From positions 23,967-87,966 of the forward strand of contig JAUCBJ010000867.1 of assembly GCA_032718475.1 (NCBI GenBank): a DNA stretch of 64,000 nucleotides. The letters run 5' to 3'. Of the stretch, positions 1 to 11,017 are shown one piece after another. The stretch is from Nemertoderma westbladi. Its lineage: Eukaryota; Xenacoelomorpha; Nemertodermatida; Nemertodermatidae. The notes beneath the pieces are model-generated. The model saw nothing but the letters and a program-made list of their open reading frames with translations. It did not search any database and was not told the origin of the DNA. Positions within the stretch are counted from its first letter, which is position 1. Each line of letters opens with the position of its first letter. The position numbers and the translations under genes were made by a program.

Positions 1-120
1 TATTACTTTCTAACTTTCTATTATCTCACTTCTTGTTTTATTGTATAAAGCCTTGTATAACGTTTTCGATATATATGTTCTAGGACTACATGTATACTGT
101 ATGTTATACTCTCATGCACC
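1..120. other. AT-rich flank, no gene seen
   Basis: No coding signal, RNA gene or clear repeat is visible before the retrotransposon fragment that begins near 121. Confidence 0.5.
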
Positions 121-300
121 ACGTACTACTACTACAGTACGATCGGCATGCTACATCGCAGCTGCATTATATATATTTTTTTACATATTAAGAATGCTGT
201 GCCGCCGGCTTGTCGATAAAATTGCGCCGCCACAACTCCCTATCACTGTGACTTCCAAATCCTGGAAACCCCATACAGGGCCGCCTATGCCTTTCCGTTG
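121..300 (-). mobile_element. Internally deleted 3' fragment of a non-LTR retrotransposon
   Basis: On the minus strand this ends in the same tail as the LINE at 2933-6522: the GCATGCCGATC block followed by a short TAG-type trinucleotide run. The 3' UTR text (GCCGGCTTGTC.. in reverse) and the ACTCCCTATCAC block are recognisable. It then jumps directly to a piece of the coding region (GTGACTTCCAAATCCTGGAA), so most of the reverse-transcriptase 3' part is deleted. Several substitutions suggest an older copy than the one at 38126-39038. It is a dead fragment with no useful reading frame. Confidence 0.7.
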
Positions 301-713
301 AAGAAGCTACCAGTTCATGAAAAAATTACTGGGGCGATGTTAGCGCTTTTAGTAAATTATGTTCTTTCACTCTCAAATTTTATATATCCTGACTCTTTTC
401 TGTCACTTAATAAACCATGCAAAAATGAAGGCAAGATGTCCGGTCTGATATAATAAACGGGATTGCGCTAGTGTACCTGTCAATAAGGCCCGCTCACTGT
501 ATCTGTTTATTTACCCTTTTTCCCTTCGATGCATTCATTTGCTCTATATTTCACTTAGTTCAATACGGTATTTGATTATCTATTGTATTTGACTGAGATA
601 CTATACCGGGAGGGTGTGACAACACAGTATAACAAGTAAATGACTGACTAATTAGTTCTGTAAGGACTCAAGTCTGGTGATTGTGTCTCCCTTTAGAGGA
701 AACGTATAGTGAG
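301..713. other. Intergenic, nothing recognised
   Basis: AT-rich DNA between the LINE fragment and the LTR. No gene, tRNA or tandem repeat could be supported. Confidence 0.5.
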
Positions 714-1455
714 TGACAAGTCTTTGGGTCTAATTATATTGATATCACTACAGTATTCAATTTGTGACAACTCTCAATCGTGATGTAATTAATAATAAGA
801 GCTTTGCTTATATTAATGGTCTGAAATATCGCCATATATTAATTATTTAGTAAGTCATAAGTATGACAATACACAAATCTGATACAATTGTCCAGATTAT
901 CACTGATACTTAGTTACAGCAACCCACCTGTTGTGGCGCGTGTAAAACCTCCTTGATTACGTAATATCGGCGATATATTAAGCAAATAATAAAGATAAAT
1001 TGAATAAACCAGTAGAATATACAATGTAGCGATGAATAATTATAATTCAATTATTAACTCTTTAAGTTTAGACCTGTAATAACCACCAGTCAATTAAACT
1101 TGACCGGGGATCAAAGCCTCTGCATGGGCAGTGCGACTTCTTCTGTCAAACAATAACAGAAGAGAGTAAAATCAATCATAGCACAACCACACTTATATAC
1201 TAGCTTTATCAGCAAGGAGCATAGCCAATAAGCATCACGTATTCCATTTGAGGTTTAGTAGGCCTTTACAGAAGAAATTAGATCGAATATAGGTGTAATA
1301 GCACTAGATGGCGTAAGAACCTTTACTAAAGAATAATTTGTAAGAAACAAATCAATATGATACCGTAACTGGTCCTTTATCACTAAATATACAGTATTTT
1401 GGGTAAATTGGTAAAATAAGTAATTTTAAAGGCAGGATTTATACCTGCAGCAACA
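714..1455 (-). repeat. 3' LTR of the BEL/Pao-like element
   Basis: Direct copy of 15104-15850. Both begin TGACAAGTCTTTGG and end CAGCAACA on the plus strand, so on the coding strand they run TGTTGC...CTTGTCA. By eye the two copies differ by under about twenty substitutions plus a few small indels, including a 7-bp insertion in the other copy. A TATAAAT lies just inside the minus-strand 5' end (about 1438-1444). Confidence 0.85.
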
Positions 1456-2921
1456 CCGCTTCCATTCATTTAGCTACCAGGGTGTTAAAATCAAGGCAGA
1501 AGTTCAAATTCGTACATAAAAAATAATCTAATAAGTAAATAATTCAGTTATCAATACCAAACTAGAATTATACAGAACATTACGTAGCCAATCATATTAC
1601 AAATCTCAACTTGTGAACAAAATTGAATCGAGTAGATTAGTGAATATCTATCACCTCTAAATAAGCAAACTATAGTGCCAAGAGTATCTAATACATATTT
1701 AAAAGGTTTCAGCTCGTGAACAAATCAAATTAAATGAATTATTGGGTACCAATTACTTCTAAATAAGCAAACTGTAGTGCTAAAGAATATATCTAATACA
1801 TATAAAATGTCTCAGCTCGTGAACAAATAAGCTAAATGAATTATTGGGGATACCACTTACTGGGTAATGTAAAGTAGGAATATAAGTCATATAAAGTAGA
1901 ATAGACATAATAAAAAGTAACCGGAAAGAATAACGTTTCTTTTCGGGTTCTTTTTCTTTTTGAGGGTCGATTGCGACGTTTCGGTGGCCGGGAGCCATTA
2001 CCAGGTACTGAAGGTGGAGAACGTTGCACTTGTAGCCCCTCAGTGGCGGAAAGATGAAGTTCCAATGAGTCAGAAGGGGGTACAACAGTTCGTACGGTTG
2101 GTCCACTAATAGATGTTACCGGTTGAGGTTCGCTAACCACGATTGATGTGGGAACAAAATAGCGCAATAACCTTACATAGGCTAACGTGATCGCGCAATC
2201 CGCTCTTTAGGCATCCCACAATCTGATATATATCAGAAGGGATATTTCGTCGTCCCTTTGGGTCGAGTCGAAAGATATTTGACTTTATTATATGGTCGAG
2301 ATACTTCTGCAGGGGCTCGACTTCGGTATCGTCGAGGGGATTAACCAAGGATAGAAAGAAAATCCACGCTGCAGGCGGGATGCTCGGGTTTCGTTACACA
2401 ATGCCAACCGAGCAAGACGAAATCCGGGTGGTCCTGAGTCCCATAGCACGGGAATGGATATGACGTCTTTCGAGGTAATTATCCCGAATTAAAGTCTTTG
2501 TTTGATCAGCTCGACCAAGAGGAGCGATACTCCATTTATCAGTATCGTCGCATATAGGTTCTACGACGTGAGTTTACAACATCGGAGCATTCACAAATAA
2601 ATTGGGGTTAGAGTCGGGTTTGACTGTAAGCGACACCGAAAACGCTTTACAGACCCAGACATGTGAATACGTGCTTTACTTTGGAACCCTTCCATTAAAG
2701 TCTGGACCGCGGGTTGGGCCAAAGAAACTGATTCGCGTTCGTCGTGCAATCGTTCACGCTCTGTCCGCTCTTCCTCCTCACGTCCATACGGGTGACATAC
2801 TCTGAGTGAGTTCGGTAGATTCACCGGTAGATCAGCCGTCATCGTATCCATCATCTCCGGATGCTGTTCCCGAGAAACTCGTTTATCGGAAGAGGGTGTT
2901 TCAACATATCGAGGTGCGAGT
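1456..2921 (-). pseudogene. 3' internal region of the BEL-like element, ORF remnants
   Basis: Three minus-strand open stretches (about 1841-2167, 2133-2348, 2591-2932) lie between the LINE insertion and the 3' LTR. They encode hydrophilic sequence, including an R/K-rich run (RPPKRRNRPSKRKRTRK) around 1925-1990. None shows an integrase, RT, RNase H or envelope signature that I recognise. They probably are the eroded end of the element's polyprotein, but this is inferred from position only. Confidence 0.4.
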
Positions 2922-2932
2922 TTGAGTATATG
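2922..2932. repeat. Left target-site duplication of the nested LINE
   Basis: TTGAGTATATG here is repeated exactly at 6523-6533, directly after the LINE's TAG-repeat tail. It defines both ends of the insertion. The similarity may extend by CTGCA with a one-base indel. Confidence 0.75.
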
Positions 2933-3336
2933 CTGCATAGACCCTCTTACTAGGGCAAATCTGGTCCTGTAACTAGGACCCCCTTCGTTCTGGGATAATG
3001 ACGCCCTTGGTCCTGGATTAAGGACCCATATACTTGGCTGCAGGGGTATATGGCCTGACCAGGCAGATGGTGATCTACCAATGGCTGGTCAGGAGTAGAG
3101 TGTTCTCATGTCCACTCTGAGAGCACTTCACTGCGACCTGCACCTGGCAGCAAGGGTACAGGGCATGACCCAGCAGATGAGCTGCAACAGCCAATGGTGG
3201 GTCATGTGCGCCAGAGTAGATATGGGTGATGGGCCTCATATCTGACTCCATTGCGACACCCACCCTGTGGAATGGCAAACCAGGGTGTGGTATTTGCCCC
3301 GAGAGCTGACTCGGCAAAAAGCACCCCCCAACCACT

Positions 3337-5410
3337 ATGGATTACATTAGCAATGCGGAGGTCCGGCCACTAGAGGCCAGTGGAATTACCGGACACAATC
3401 GGCCTCACAGGCGTCAGTTAACTCCTGACCGGCTGCCTTTCTCACCCCCTACTGGAGAGAGAGCAGCCAACAATTGTTTGAGTCCCTTTCCTGATGACCT
3501 TTCTGGCCCAAACCCTGGGTCACCAGGGAGGCCAGATTGTGATGGGGAGAGGGATTCTGGAGTTGGAGGCTACTCTCATGTTCCACCCCGACCAACAAAG
3601 CCATTGGTGAATCTGAGGCAAGTCACTAGACTAGCCTCAGTAAACACCCTAACACTCGGGTCCCCAATGCGACAAGGTGAGCTGACTGCCTTGGCAGATA
3701 AGCTTTCTCTTAGCGCAGTGGGTGTTCAAGAGCACCGAATGCAGACTGGACAGACTGATGAGGTTCTGATTAAGGACATGGGGGGCGGGACATTTCTGGG
3801 AGACTTTAATGCAAGTCTGCATCAATCACCTACATCGCCCTGGGTCTATAGCAATAGTGTTAACCGAAATTCTGTCCATCTTCAGGATTTTATCTCTGGA
3901 AATGGATTGTTTTCGGCTGGAACCCAGTTCAAGAAGCGAACTGGAAAGCTATGGACTCATAGTGGACCCAGTGGTCACAAGTCCCAGATAGACCATATTC
4001 TGTTTCGTAGGAAATACAGGAGCTCTATACAAGACTGTAATGCATTTACACTTCGACCCTTCTCCAGTGATCACCGCCTTATTGTGGCCAAGGTAAGACT
4101 TAGTCTGCGTGCTAGCAGAACAACGAAATCTGCCTTGCCGCGGCATGACTGGTCCTCTCTGTTGCAACAGCCAAGTGTGAGATCCAGTTTCACACTACAG
4201 CTGAGCAACAGGTATGAGGCTCTTGCCTCTGAGGCGGCAGATCACTGTGAGGGCTATACTGCCTTTACAGAAGCAGTTAAGTTAGCAGCTGCAGAAACAG
4301 TTCCTGTATACCCTCGAAACAGGAAAAGGGCCCCCTGGACTGACAACAAAATTCAGAAGTGCCGAAATGACCTTCATAAGGCGCAGAAAGAGTCCCGACT
4401 CAAACAGACTACAGCGGCCAAGAATGCAGTTAAGGCTGCATCTAGGTCCCTGAACAGGCAGTACTCTGTTAATCTACAGGAGCTAATAAACCAACAGGTT
4501 GATGCCATCAATGATGCTGACGACAGCAGGCAATCATCCCAGGCATGGAAATCAATCAATCTGCTTACTGGGCGGAAAAGCCAACCAACCACCAAGGTTA
4601 AGGCTGAATCACCAGCCGATCGCCTCAATGGTTGGAAAGCCCACTTTGAAAATCTCCTCAATAATGACAGGGTATTGCCTGATAACTTTATAGAAGTAAA
4701 AGTGTCTGAGTCTGTACTCCCAGATATCCCCATTGGCGATATCTCCTTTGCAGAAGTGAAGGCTGCTGCAAAGAGCATTAAGACCAATCGTGCCAGTGGA
4801 GTAGATGGTGTTCCCCCTGAGGTCTTTAAAATACCTGAGTGTTTAAAGCTCATCTATCCCATCATAGTAGACATGTACCGAACAACAAGAGTCCCACAAG
4901 AAATGAAAACAAATAAGTTGGTGCCAGTTCCCAAGAAGGGCAACCTAACACTCTATGGTTCTTTTCGGGGAATCTCATTGATCTCGATTGCTGCAAAGCT
5001 ATACAATAGGATTCTATTAAATCGCATCAGGGATCCCATTGAGAGACTGCTCCGTGGAAATCAGAATGGGTTCCGTAAAGGTCGTGGGACCATGGAGCCC
5101 ATTTTGGCACTTAGAAGGATAATTGAAGAATTATCAAAAAAGAAAGACAGGCATCTGGCTGTAATCTTTGTTGACTTCTTCAAGGCCTTTGATTCAGTCT
5201 CTCGCTCACGTATGTTCAGCATACTTTCATTATATGGGATTCCTGATGAAATTATTGCAGCAATCAGATCAGTATACGATGGTTCGACAACATTTGTGTC
5301 TACTGTTGACGGTGACACAGAACCATTTGAAGTGTTATGGGGCGTCCTCCAAGGAGACACACTTGCACCATTCTTGTTCATTATTGTGGTTGACTATGTT
5401 CTATGCATGT
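3337..5410 (+). pseudogene. LINE ORF: deleted endonuclease plus reverse transcriptase N-terminal part
   Basis: An open frame of nearly 700 codons. The N-terminal third keeps pieces of an AP endonuclease: a VGVQEHRM block (around residue 130), then an abrupt join at GGGTF to LGDFNA (around 153), then QIDHILFRRK and SSDHRLIV (around 215-250), the usual catalytic D/H blocks. The middle of the endonuclease is missing. From about residue 480 the reverse transcriptase follows: ASGVDGVPPE, FRGISLISIAAKLYNRILL, GNQNGFRKGRGT, then FVDFFKAFD (RT motif A aspartate) and GVLQGDTLAPFLF (motif B). The frame then runs into an inserted sequence at 5411 and stops at 5424. Motif C lies beyond it in the following entry. 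Confidence 0.8.
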
Positions 5411-5605
5411 TATTATGTGTTTGAATAAAGAAAGTTATGTAATTAATTAGTTTACTAACAAACATATATATTAGTGGCCTACTTTCCTTCCATCACCTTA
5501 TATAACTAATCGCACTCAACATTAACTTTAACCAAAGTTCAAACATACTGAGTTAAACCATACAGCTGTATTAATAAGAGTCAATATAAATAAATACCCA
5601 TTACA
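5411..5605 (+). mobile_element. 195-bp insertion splitting the LINE reverse transcriptase
   Basis: An AT-rich stretch flanked by CATGT on both sides (5406-5410 and 5606-5610), consistent with a 5-bp target-site duplication. Without it the frame continues from ...DYVL through C-M into SLDHH and the FADD motif. It brings in a stop and an AATAAA. Splice consensus at the junctions does not give the right frame, so it is not an intron. No terminal inverted repeat is evident; the family is unknown. Confidence 0.65.
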
Positions 5606-6428
5606 CATGTCCTTAGATCATCATAATGATGATGGGGTGATGATAACTCCACCTACTGGCTCCAGAAGTCGAGGAAATCCTGCCAAGTACCTAACTGATC
5701 TAGACTTTGCTGATGACTTAGGAGTCCTCTCAGAATCATTAGAGGGAGCCCAACGACTCCTCAGTTCATTAGAACATGCTGCTTCTAGTGTTGGTCTTTT
5801 TATTAACTCCAGAAAGACCAAAATTTTGACCGTTAACTTTGAAAGTCCTCAGCAAGTTTCTGATCGGATGAGCATAAGCTCAAAGGATGGTATGCTTGAG
5901 CATGTGGACGACTTCTGTTACCTGGGATCATGGATCCGGAAGTCAGGTGAGGACCTTCGAATACGTAAGGGAAAGGCATGGGCAGCCTTGAATAGGCTTT
6001 CCAGAATTTGGAAGTCACCGAGAATTAATCGGAAACTTAAGGTCCGATTATTTAGAGCAGCAGTAGTTCCAGTACTCCTCTACGGGAGTCCATGCTGGGC
6101 TCTAACTGCTGAGGACACCAAATCTCTGGATAGTACATTCACAAGAATGCTACGCCGGGTTCATTGTGTCAAGTACAATGCACACATCTCCAACCAGACA
6201 CTATATAACATTGGAGGTGTCTCATTGGTTCCCCCAAGCTTAACACTGGAACAAAATCGCCTCCGCTTTGCAGGACATTGCTTTCGCCGTGAGGACCAGC
6301 CAGTGCATAATCTTGTACTTTGGCAGCCTCGTGGAGTGAATAAGCATGGTGGACAGCCCATGACTTTCTTGAGACGCATCTTAAAGGACACTGGCCTTAA
6401 AGATGCGGATGATCTAGCAAATGGGTGA
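5606..6428 (+). pseudogene. LINE reverse transcriptase C-terminal part (FADD motif)
   Basis: Continuation of the LINE polyprotein after the 195-bp insertion. It contains YLTDLDFADDLGVL (RT motif C, catalytic FADD), FCYLGSWI, a KLKVRLFRAAVVPVLLYG block and WALTAEDTKSLD, then a conserved tail (RRVHCVKYNAHISNQTLY and RLRFAGHCFRR) typical of LINE C-termini. It ends ...DADDLANG-stop. A near-identical but 5'-truncated copy lies on the minus strand at 38126-39038, which reads slightly further (DLANVMGDREF), so this copy has probably shifted frame at its last codons. Confidence 0.8.
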
Positions 6429-6522
6429 TAGGGAGTTGTGGCGGTGCAATTTTGTTGACAAGCCGGCACAGCATTCTTAAAAATGCAGCTGCAATGCAGC
6501 ATGCCGATCCTAGTAGTAGTAG

Positions 6523-6533
6523 TTGAGTATATG
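6523..6533. repeat. Right target-site duplication of the nested LINE
   Basis: Second copy of TTGAGTATATG, directly after the (TAG)n tail at 6511-6522. Confidence 0.75.
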
Positions 6534-7352
6534 ACTGCAACCGGGGAAGGCGAACGTCACTTCCCTACTCAGACAGCCACACACCGCGACACAGTCCCTG
6601 ATCGATCCCTTAGCGGCGAGACTCGAGTTTGCAACTACCAGCGGTACTGAAGTATCGTGGCTATATGCTAAACTCTCATCAAGCCAGGGAGACGGGGGTC
6701 TGGTCCGGAGCCAGATGTGTTTGCTACAATCCTCGCATCAATGAAAGGTTGGACAATTGTATACGCTTCACACGAACTCACACGATATATTTATTTATTC
6801 ACACGATTTAGCTTAATTTAAAGTCGTTTGCGTATTTTAATTTAGTTTAAAGTCAAAATACGGTTCAAAAGACATATTTAATATTTATTTTAATTACTCC
6901 AAATTGTTCGGCGACATGCTGGTAAATGTAGAAATTAGAACGCTCAGCTCTCATACTTATTTCGCACTAGTAACTACTGTAATAGTTATTTGATAATTTA
7001 TAGCGATATTTAATTTGGGATGTTATAATTTTGGTTATTATTAATTTGTATTAAATACAAAATTTTTGAAAATTTCTATGCTCGTAACGTCACACAAATC
7101 CGCATCCACGATTGAGTATTGTCGTTAGTAATTAGTCCTTTATTTTGAATCATTTAGGTTTAAGTCAAATAATTTGTCGTTAATTTAAATTGCTGTATAT
7201 GTGATCCAGATATACAACGTACAATTAACATAAGTAGGTTTTGTTGCTACAGTGCACTTCTAATACTAATATCTATTGCTAAATTAAATGGCTAACAAAT
7301 AATTACGTTACTCAATCGTAACCTTCTACAAGACGTTACTATAGTTTGTAGG
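6534..7352. other. Internal BEL-element DNA without open frame
   Basis: This stretch is inside the LTR element between the LINE and the last open protease-side frame. No significant open frame is seen on the minus strand, and no polymerase motif was recognised. It is AT-rich after about 6780. Confidence 0.5.
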
Positions 7353-8141
7353 TCAAAATATTGGCCTATGGCGTTGTTGCCTGTAGTTACCAGAACGTTC
7401 CCTTGCCAGTTCTAATAAACAAGGACGGCCGGTTGGTCGATTGAAATAGTGTTTTGGTTTGAACGGTGGATGATAGTAGTCAATTATTTTCTTTGGAGGT
7501 GGAGTAGTTATAGCCCTACATAATTTATCCCATGAGCTATAATGGTTCATGGCGCGGGCTATCAGTGGGGATAGACTTTCTTTAGTATTAGGTAAGTCTG
7601 ATTGAGTTTGAAATAATTGGGGGGTGTATGGGACAGCTTCAGTCCGGGAGTGAATACTCAAAAGTGGGTCTGAGTTTGGGCTGTCCGATTTGTTTATATA
7701 GTTATTGGTTACTGCGTTAATGGGTTCTCCATATTCGTCCGTATTAAGTCGGGATGTCGGTTGATTGTTGTTGCTGGGTTTACTGGATTCACCGCAAAAT
7801 TTTGAAAACTTTGTCCCAAAATCGGGTCCTCCCACCGCGAATTCCTCCGCTTCCACAACATAACCGGGTTTAGGAGAATGGATGTAATTGGTCGATATGT
7901 TTTCTGAATGAATGTGATTGGTTGATATATTGTCACTAGACATTCTTTCGTTTAAAGTCTTTGTAGATGGGCCAGTGCAGAACCAACCGATTAAAGGCAG
8001 AGGCGAACTAGGAAGTTTTTGTAAAATTTCCAGGGCCTCTGGCGCGTTCTGGCCGATTAATAATCGAACTCCGGGTCGATCGAGTTTGTATCGCGGGATG
8101 TTATTTCGTTTCACAAAGTCAACGTTGTCCCAGTTATACAC
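7353..8141 (-). pseudogene. BEL-like polyprotein region downstream of the protease
   Basis: An open frame of about 260 residues. It starts with a block around GVRLLIGQNAPEAL followed by PLIGWFCTGP, which resembles the LLIGQD..GW.LxGP region found after the retropepsin of BEL/Pao elements. The middle is a low-complexity N/S/T/P-rich linker with repeated STNHIHS/STNYIHS. The end has NHYSSWDKLCRAIT, reminiscent of the FSSW.KL.RV.A segment that in BEL elements lies near the integrase, so the RT part may have been deleted between. It overlaps the protease frame by about 30 bases in another frame. Stop codons and frame changes mark it as decayed. Confidence 0.55.
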
Positions 8142-8431
8142 AGGTGCTTGACTATCGGTAAAGTTCTTAATCGAACCACCTTGATGTTGTTTAATTTACA
8201 TATTTCATTTATATCACCGGGGTGAGATAAAGAAATTTGGTAATAACGAGTTTGTATAACTGATTGCCAGGTCTGCATTACGGCGGATAGATTTAATTTC
8301 ATTGGATGTCCGTCTGCCTTGCTAAACAACTCCTCTGCAAGGTCTTGATCAATGAAGGATCCAGAACTTCCTGTATCCATCAGGGCGTTTACGATGACGC
8401 TACGGTTGTTACAGTGTAGTCGAACTTGCAA
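8111..8431 (-). pseudogene. Retropepsin (aspartic protease) of the BEL-like element
   Basis: A frame of about 106 residues carrying VNALMDTGSSGSFID, the DTGS active-site aspartate of retroviral-type proteases, close to its N-terminus, and followed by DLAEELF. In BEL/Pao elements this domain (DUF1758 type) cuts the gag-pol polyprotein. It is continuous with the preceding zinc-knuckle part only after frame changes near 8435-8690. The second flap or hydrophobic-Gly motif could not be placed with confidence. This domain is the firmest piece of evidence that the element is an LTR retroelement coded on the minus strand. Confidence 0.7.
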
Positions 8432-8440
8432 AACGGGGAA

Positions 8441-9610
8441 TTATCTAACACCGAGCGATTTTGGGTCAGAGGTCTTTAATGATATGTCACTGTTAATCGG
8501 CTGTTCTGGGCGTAATGGTGGCTCATACGTGATGGCTGTACAGACCACTACATTATTGCAACTTTCCTCGTCCTTAGAGAACTCGTCTGTATAGAATTCC
8601 TGTTCGGAACTTCCCCTCATATCATAAGGGGCATAATCGGTGAATTTGATCTTTATTTCCACACGGGGGTCTATATCCTTCCGATGCAATAGGTAGTGAT
8701 GTTTTCCATTACACTTAACACATTTGTAGGTGTCCCGTAAATAACACTTGCTTCTATTATTGCTTCTATTATTAAAGCGGTTACAGCTTCTCTCCGTTTC
8801 TCCAAAGACTTTCGAATAATGTCTGGACAGTGCGGGAGCCTATGGGACTCTTTACTACATAATAAACAGCCGGCGTTATAAGTCGCTAATTTAATTATCG
8901 GCTTTAGTTGTTTCAGGCCTTTACGCTGTTGGTCGCTGCGTTTCTGGCTATCCGAGATATTATAGGAGCTTTCAATTCCTTCGGATTCCTCCTCACAAGT
9001 TGACAGATCAGTTTGATAAACCTGCTCCCGACACCTAGTTGGGGTTGTTTTGTCGGATTTCGAATCTAGGTAACGCTCGCGCCGCTGGGTATTCATCAGC
9101 AATGAGGATTCATAATCGAGGTATTCCAAGAATTCCTTCATACCTAAAGCTGGTTTATTACGGAGCTGTGCATTCAACACGTTGCGGTCCCATCGTATGG
9201 ATATACTACTACCCTTAGGTAGGGCTGCGGAAATCATACCAACTACAACCGGGGTGTCATAATATTCGTGTTTATCCAACCAATCTAGTTGTCTACAGAT
9301 TTCTTTAATCTCGTCAACGATTCAACCATTTCTGTAGTTATCACACGTTTACGATTGACTAACTTTCGATATAGATATTGAGCTATAGACGCTTCGTCTC
9401 CATATCTAGCGTGTAACAACTTCCATAATTCTTCCAATCCTTGTGGGTGTCCGATATATCTTTGCGCTAATTTCTTTGGATAACCTTCTAAGCAATCGAT
9501 GAGGAAGCGTAGTTTCTCACTATTTGGTAATGGAGAACTAAATATACTATCCTTTACATATTCTCTAAATGGAAGTCATTTTAACTCATTTCCATCAAAT
9601 GTAATAATTT
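8441..9610 (-). pseudogene. Gag C-terminal part: DUF1759-like domain and zinc knuckle
   Basis: Read on the minus strand from about 9610. It begins EIITFDGNELK, with a stop in place of a likely Trp, then LPFREYVKD, SEKLRFLIDCLEGYPKKLA, and ELWKLLHARYGDEA, which match the layout of the DUF1759 gag domain of BEL/Pao elements. After a frame change near 9290 comes MISAALPKGSSISIRW and then CLLCSKESHRLPHC (around 8836-8877), a CCHC-type knuckle with unusual spacing. A further frame (8441-8689) leads toward the protease. At least one in-frame stop and two frameshifts are present, so this is not translatable as one protein. Confidence 0.65.
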
Positions 9611-9695
9611 CACCAACCTTAACAGCTTGACGCGCTTAACAGCGTATTAAACATTGAGTTAAAAGTAGAGTTATCACAGAGGCCTACATTAGACT

Positions 9696-9720
9696 GGGGG
9701 GGGGGGGGGGGGGGGGGGGG
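9696..9720. repeat. Poly(G) run, 25 bases
   Basis: An uninterrupted G tract inside the decayed gag region. It breaks any coding frame and is one of about fifteen such homopolymer runs in the window. Confidence 0.9.
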
Positions 9721-9999
9721 CGGTAAGGATCATTTACATTATTCACATTTTGTGTGTCATTTTGGGGCCCAGTGCCATATTCAGGGCCTTTAACATTGGG
9801 TTAGATAGGAAAGCGTGATATATTTTCAGCTTCAACGCCATTTATATTAGAGGCTTGCCTTAAGCTTTGATATTCAGGGGAGTCCGGGTTCCTGAATACT
9901 GTGGCCTTGTTAGAGGCCAAGAGGTCCTGAGAATTAGCCAGCTTTTGGTGCAGCTCCTCTAGAACCTTGGCGGCTTGTACAGATTCATTTCGTAATTAT

Positions 10000-10900
10000 T
10001 GTAGCTGACGATGTTGTGTGATTTGGGATTGCTCGTGGTTGACAGCTTCGTCGTACAACTGCTTTAAATGCTGCTGTAATTGTTGCCGTTGTTGCTGTTG
10101 CCTTTCCAATGCTTGCCGTTGTTGCTGATTTTGTTCACTCACTATCTCCCTTTGATTACTTAGTCGATTTAATTCAAAATCGATATTATTTAATTATTTC
10201 ATTATTTAATTGCTTCCTGCATGGCTTGCAGGTTTAATGAGGACTCATTTAATCTTTCCCCGTAAAAGGAGTCCCCATTCGCCCGGGCGACCACTCCCTT
10301 CGCCCCCGTGGGCCCCATATCCCCCACCGACTCAACCGAGCCGATGGACACGGCCGGCCATAAGGCGGCAAGGTGTCCATCACGAGAATCGGTGATGGGA
10401 GACAAGCTAGGGCCCAGAGTTTGAATATTACGGGGATGGGCGAAGGCGGTACTGGACATTCTATCCGCCAGCAAAGGGGTTGGTCGCACCTGTTTGGGTC
10501 GAACAGTGGGCGTAACTATTCTGTCCCTATATACTGTAGAAGTTTTAGGTTGTAGATTTTCGGTCTGATTACTCGCTACAGTAGTTGTCGTAATACCAAG
10601 GGGTGTTATTTTGGTTTGGGTTACATTAGCCGCTGATGTTATATTCGGCTTAAGAGGATTTATTAATATGCCAGTGTGGGGAATTAGGTTTGGTGCCACT
10701 AAAGGCGTATTAACACGTTTGAAAAAGTCGGAGTCGGTTTTGGGTCTAAGGGGATTTTTAAGGGGATTAGCGGGAAGCTGAGGTGGCAGTTCAGGCAGGC
10801 GGTGGCGTTCAGCTCGTTCCAAGCGTCTTCTGCTTCTGGAGGTCCGAGATTTATCCGATGATTTATCGAACTCGTCGGAAGATGTATAGCACTTGAGTTG
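10000..10900 (-). pseudogene. Gag middle region, Gln-rich and Pro-rich
   Basis: On the minus strand, 10202-10890 is open and encodes an S/R-rich then P/N/T-rich segment (RRRLERAERHRLPELPPQL, then PLKNPLRPKTDSDFF). Below it, 10000-10190 is a decayed Q-rich region from CAACAACG-type codon repeats (plus-strand GTTGTTGCTG). This probably is the disordered link between the coiled coil and the DUF1759-like part of gag. No catalytic motif is visible. Confidence 0.5.
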
Positions 10901-11017
10901 TTATAGCACTCGTGTTGTGTCCGACTGTTGTTTTTCTATTGACTCGATTTCCTTTAGTATGATCTCTCGCTCCCTTTCCGCTTGTTTTCTGTTTCGTTCC
11001 GCTAAGAACTGATTCTT

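Larger units (their letters stand above)
2933..6522 (+). mobile_element. Non-LTR retrotransposon (AP-endonuclease/RT LINE) nested in the LTR element
   Basis: About 3.6 kb bounded by the 11-bp duplication TTGAGTATATG. It has a 5' leader (2933-3336) with two related blocks (CTGGTCAGG../..GCATGACCCAGCAGATG), one long protein region coding for an AP-type endonuclease and reverse transcriptase, a 3' UTR (6429-6500), and a TAG-trinucleotide tail instead of poly(A). The protein resembles the family often annotated in invertebrates as endonuclease-reverse transcriptase or craniofacial-development-protein-2-like; I do not assign a clade. The endonuclease is internally deleted and the RT is split by a 195-bp insertion, so this copy is inactive. 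Confidence 0.85.

Noticed and set aside
5411-5605. Intron in the LINE reverse transcriptase
   Set aside because: GT-AG boundaries nearby give the wrong frame; CATGT duplications and frame restoration on removal fit an insertion.
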